From NCBI GenBank assembly GCA_023419605.1, contig JAEZXR010000095.1, positions 1 to 6,934 of the forward strand: 6,934 bases of DNA. Direction: 5' to 3'. The notes beneath the pieces are model-generated. The model ran no database searches, was not told the origin of the DNA, and was given only the letters and a program-made list of their open reading frames with translations. A program made the translations under genes and the position numbers. How positions within the stretch are numbered: position 1 is the first letter of the stretch; each line of letters opens with the position of its first letter. The stretch is from Bacillota bacterium. Lineage in GTDB: Bacteria; Bacillota; Clostridia; Acetivibrionales; JAEZXR01. Positions 6,838 to 6,934 of this stretch are shown piece by piece.

Positions 6838-6864
6838 TTTAAGGGGGGGCAAGCCCCTTTTAAA
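6838..6864. repeat. GC-core inverted repeat (hairpin) in the right-end non-coding stretch
   Basis: TTTAA plus a run of seven G's (6838-6849) faces CCCCTTTTAAA (6854-6864), giving an 11-bp stem with two G-U pairs and a five-base loop (6849-6853). No T-run follows on the + strand. On the - strand the stem is followed by CCCCGCAAAAAATT, also not a terminator tail. It stands 11 bases before another inverted repeat, which suggests a composite repetitive element and not a gene-specific signal. Confidence 0.5.
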
Positions 6865-6874
6865 TTTGAACTTT

Positions 6875-6916
6875 GGGGACAAAAGGACTACCCGTAATTC
6901 AGAAAGGTGTGTCCCC
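6875..6916. repeat. GGGGACA/TGTCCCC inverted repeat, REP- or IS200-like
   Basis: GGGGACA (6875-6881) and TGTCCCC (6910-6916) are perfect 7-bp inverted arms around a 28-base interior. GGGGAC-bounded palindromes of this kind recur in clostridial and related genomes next to IS200-type (Y1 tyrosine) transposase genes; this is recollection, not a search result. No transposase coding sequence is visible before the window ends. The rest of 6712-6837 is AT-rich and I see no gene or clear signal in it. Confidence 0.4.
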
Positions 6917-6934
6917 ATACCTTAAGAAAAAAAG

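Noticed and set aside
6820..6897. 25-codon frame (MKFFAGFKGG...) at the right end
   Set aside because: No convincing ribosome binding site, and it is composed largely of the two inverted repeats, so it is more likely repeat sequence read by chance.
1..6934. CRISPR arrays, tRNA, rRNA, known riboswitches
   Set aside because: No regularly spaced repeats, cloverleaf-like segments or recognisable riboswitch cores were seen on either strand.

Overview
The window holds a bacterial locus for breaking down rhamnogalacturonan I (RG-I), the rhamnose/galacturonate backbone of pectin. AT-leaning intergenic DNA, AGGAGG-type ribosome binding sites, sigma-A-like promoters and intrinsic terminators point to a Bacillota genome (a clostridium or a Paenibacillus/Bacillus relative). 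The gene set resembles the yes/yet region of Bacillus subtilis (yesR, yesW/yesX, yesZ, yetA). The species cannot be fixed from this sequence.

Layout, all genes on the + strand: (1) 3-1268, the C-terminal two thirds of a PL11 rhamnogalacturonan lyase (YesW/YesX type), cut by the window's left edge. (2) 1269-1533, a 3' untranslated region with a strong hairpin (1318-1352) and a Rho-independent terminator (1367-1422), then a candidate promoter for the next gene. (3) 1534-2391, an AraC-family regulator with a cupin-like N-terminus. (4) 2392-2716, a gene-free stretch with two overlapping sigma-A-like promoters and a leader with a small hairpin. (5) 2717-5305, a YetA/PcRGLX-family (PL26) exo-rhamnogalacturonan lyase starting at TTG. 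(6) 5338-5541, a relic that I read as a doubly deleted GH42 beta-galactosidase of the YesZ type, carrying a perfect 19-bp palindrome. (7) 5596-6618, a GH105 unsaturated rhamnogalacturonyl hydrolase (YesR type), closed by a clear terminator at 6677-6711. (8) 6712-6934, non-coding DNA with two GC-rich inverted repeats that look like REP or IS200-type mobile-element debris.

Inferred division of labour: the PL11 enzyme cuts RG-I chains, probably outside the cell. Oligosaccharides are imported by a transporter not seen here. The PL26 enzyme, which has no signal peptide, trims them to unsaturated galacturonyl-rhamnose, and the GH105 enzyme splits that disaccharide into rhamnose and an unsaturated uronate that enters the 5-keto-4-deoxyuronate/KDG route. 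The AraC protein is the likely local activator. The decayed GH42 gene would have removed galactosyl residues, so this strain may have lost or moved that step.

I found no convincing sign of a wholly new system. The most unusual points are the GH42 relic with its junction palindrome, the paired hairpins behind the PL11 gene, and the repeat cluster at the right end.
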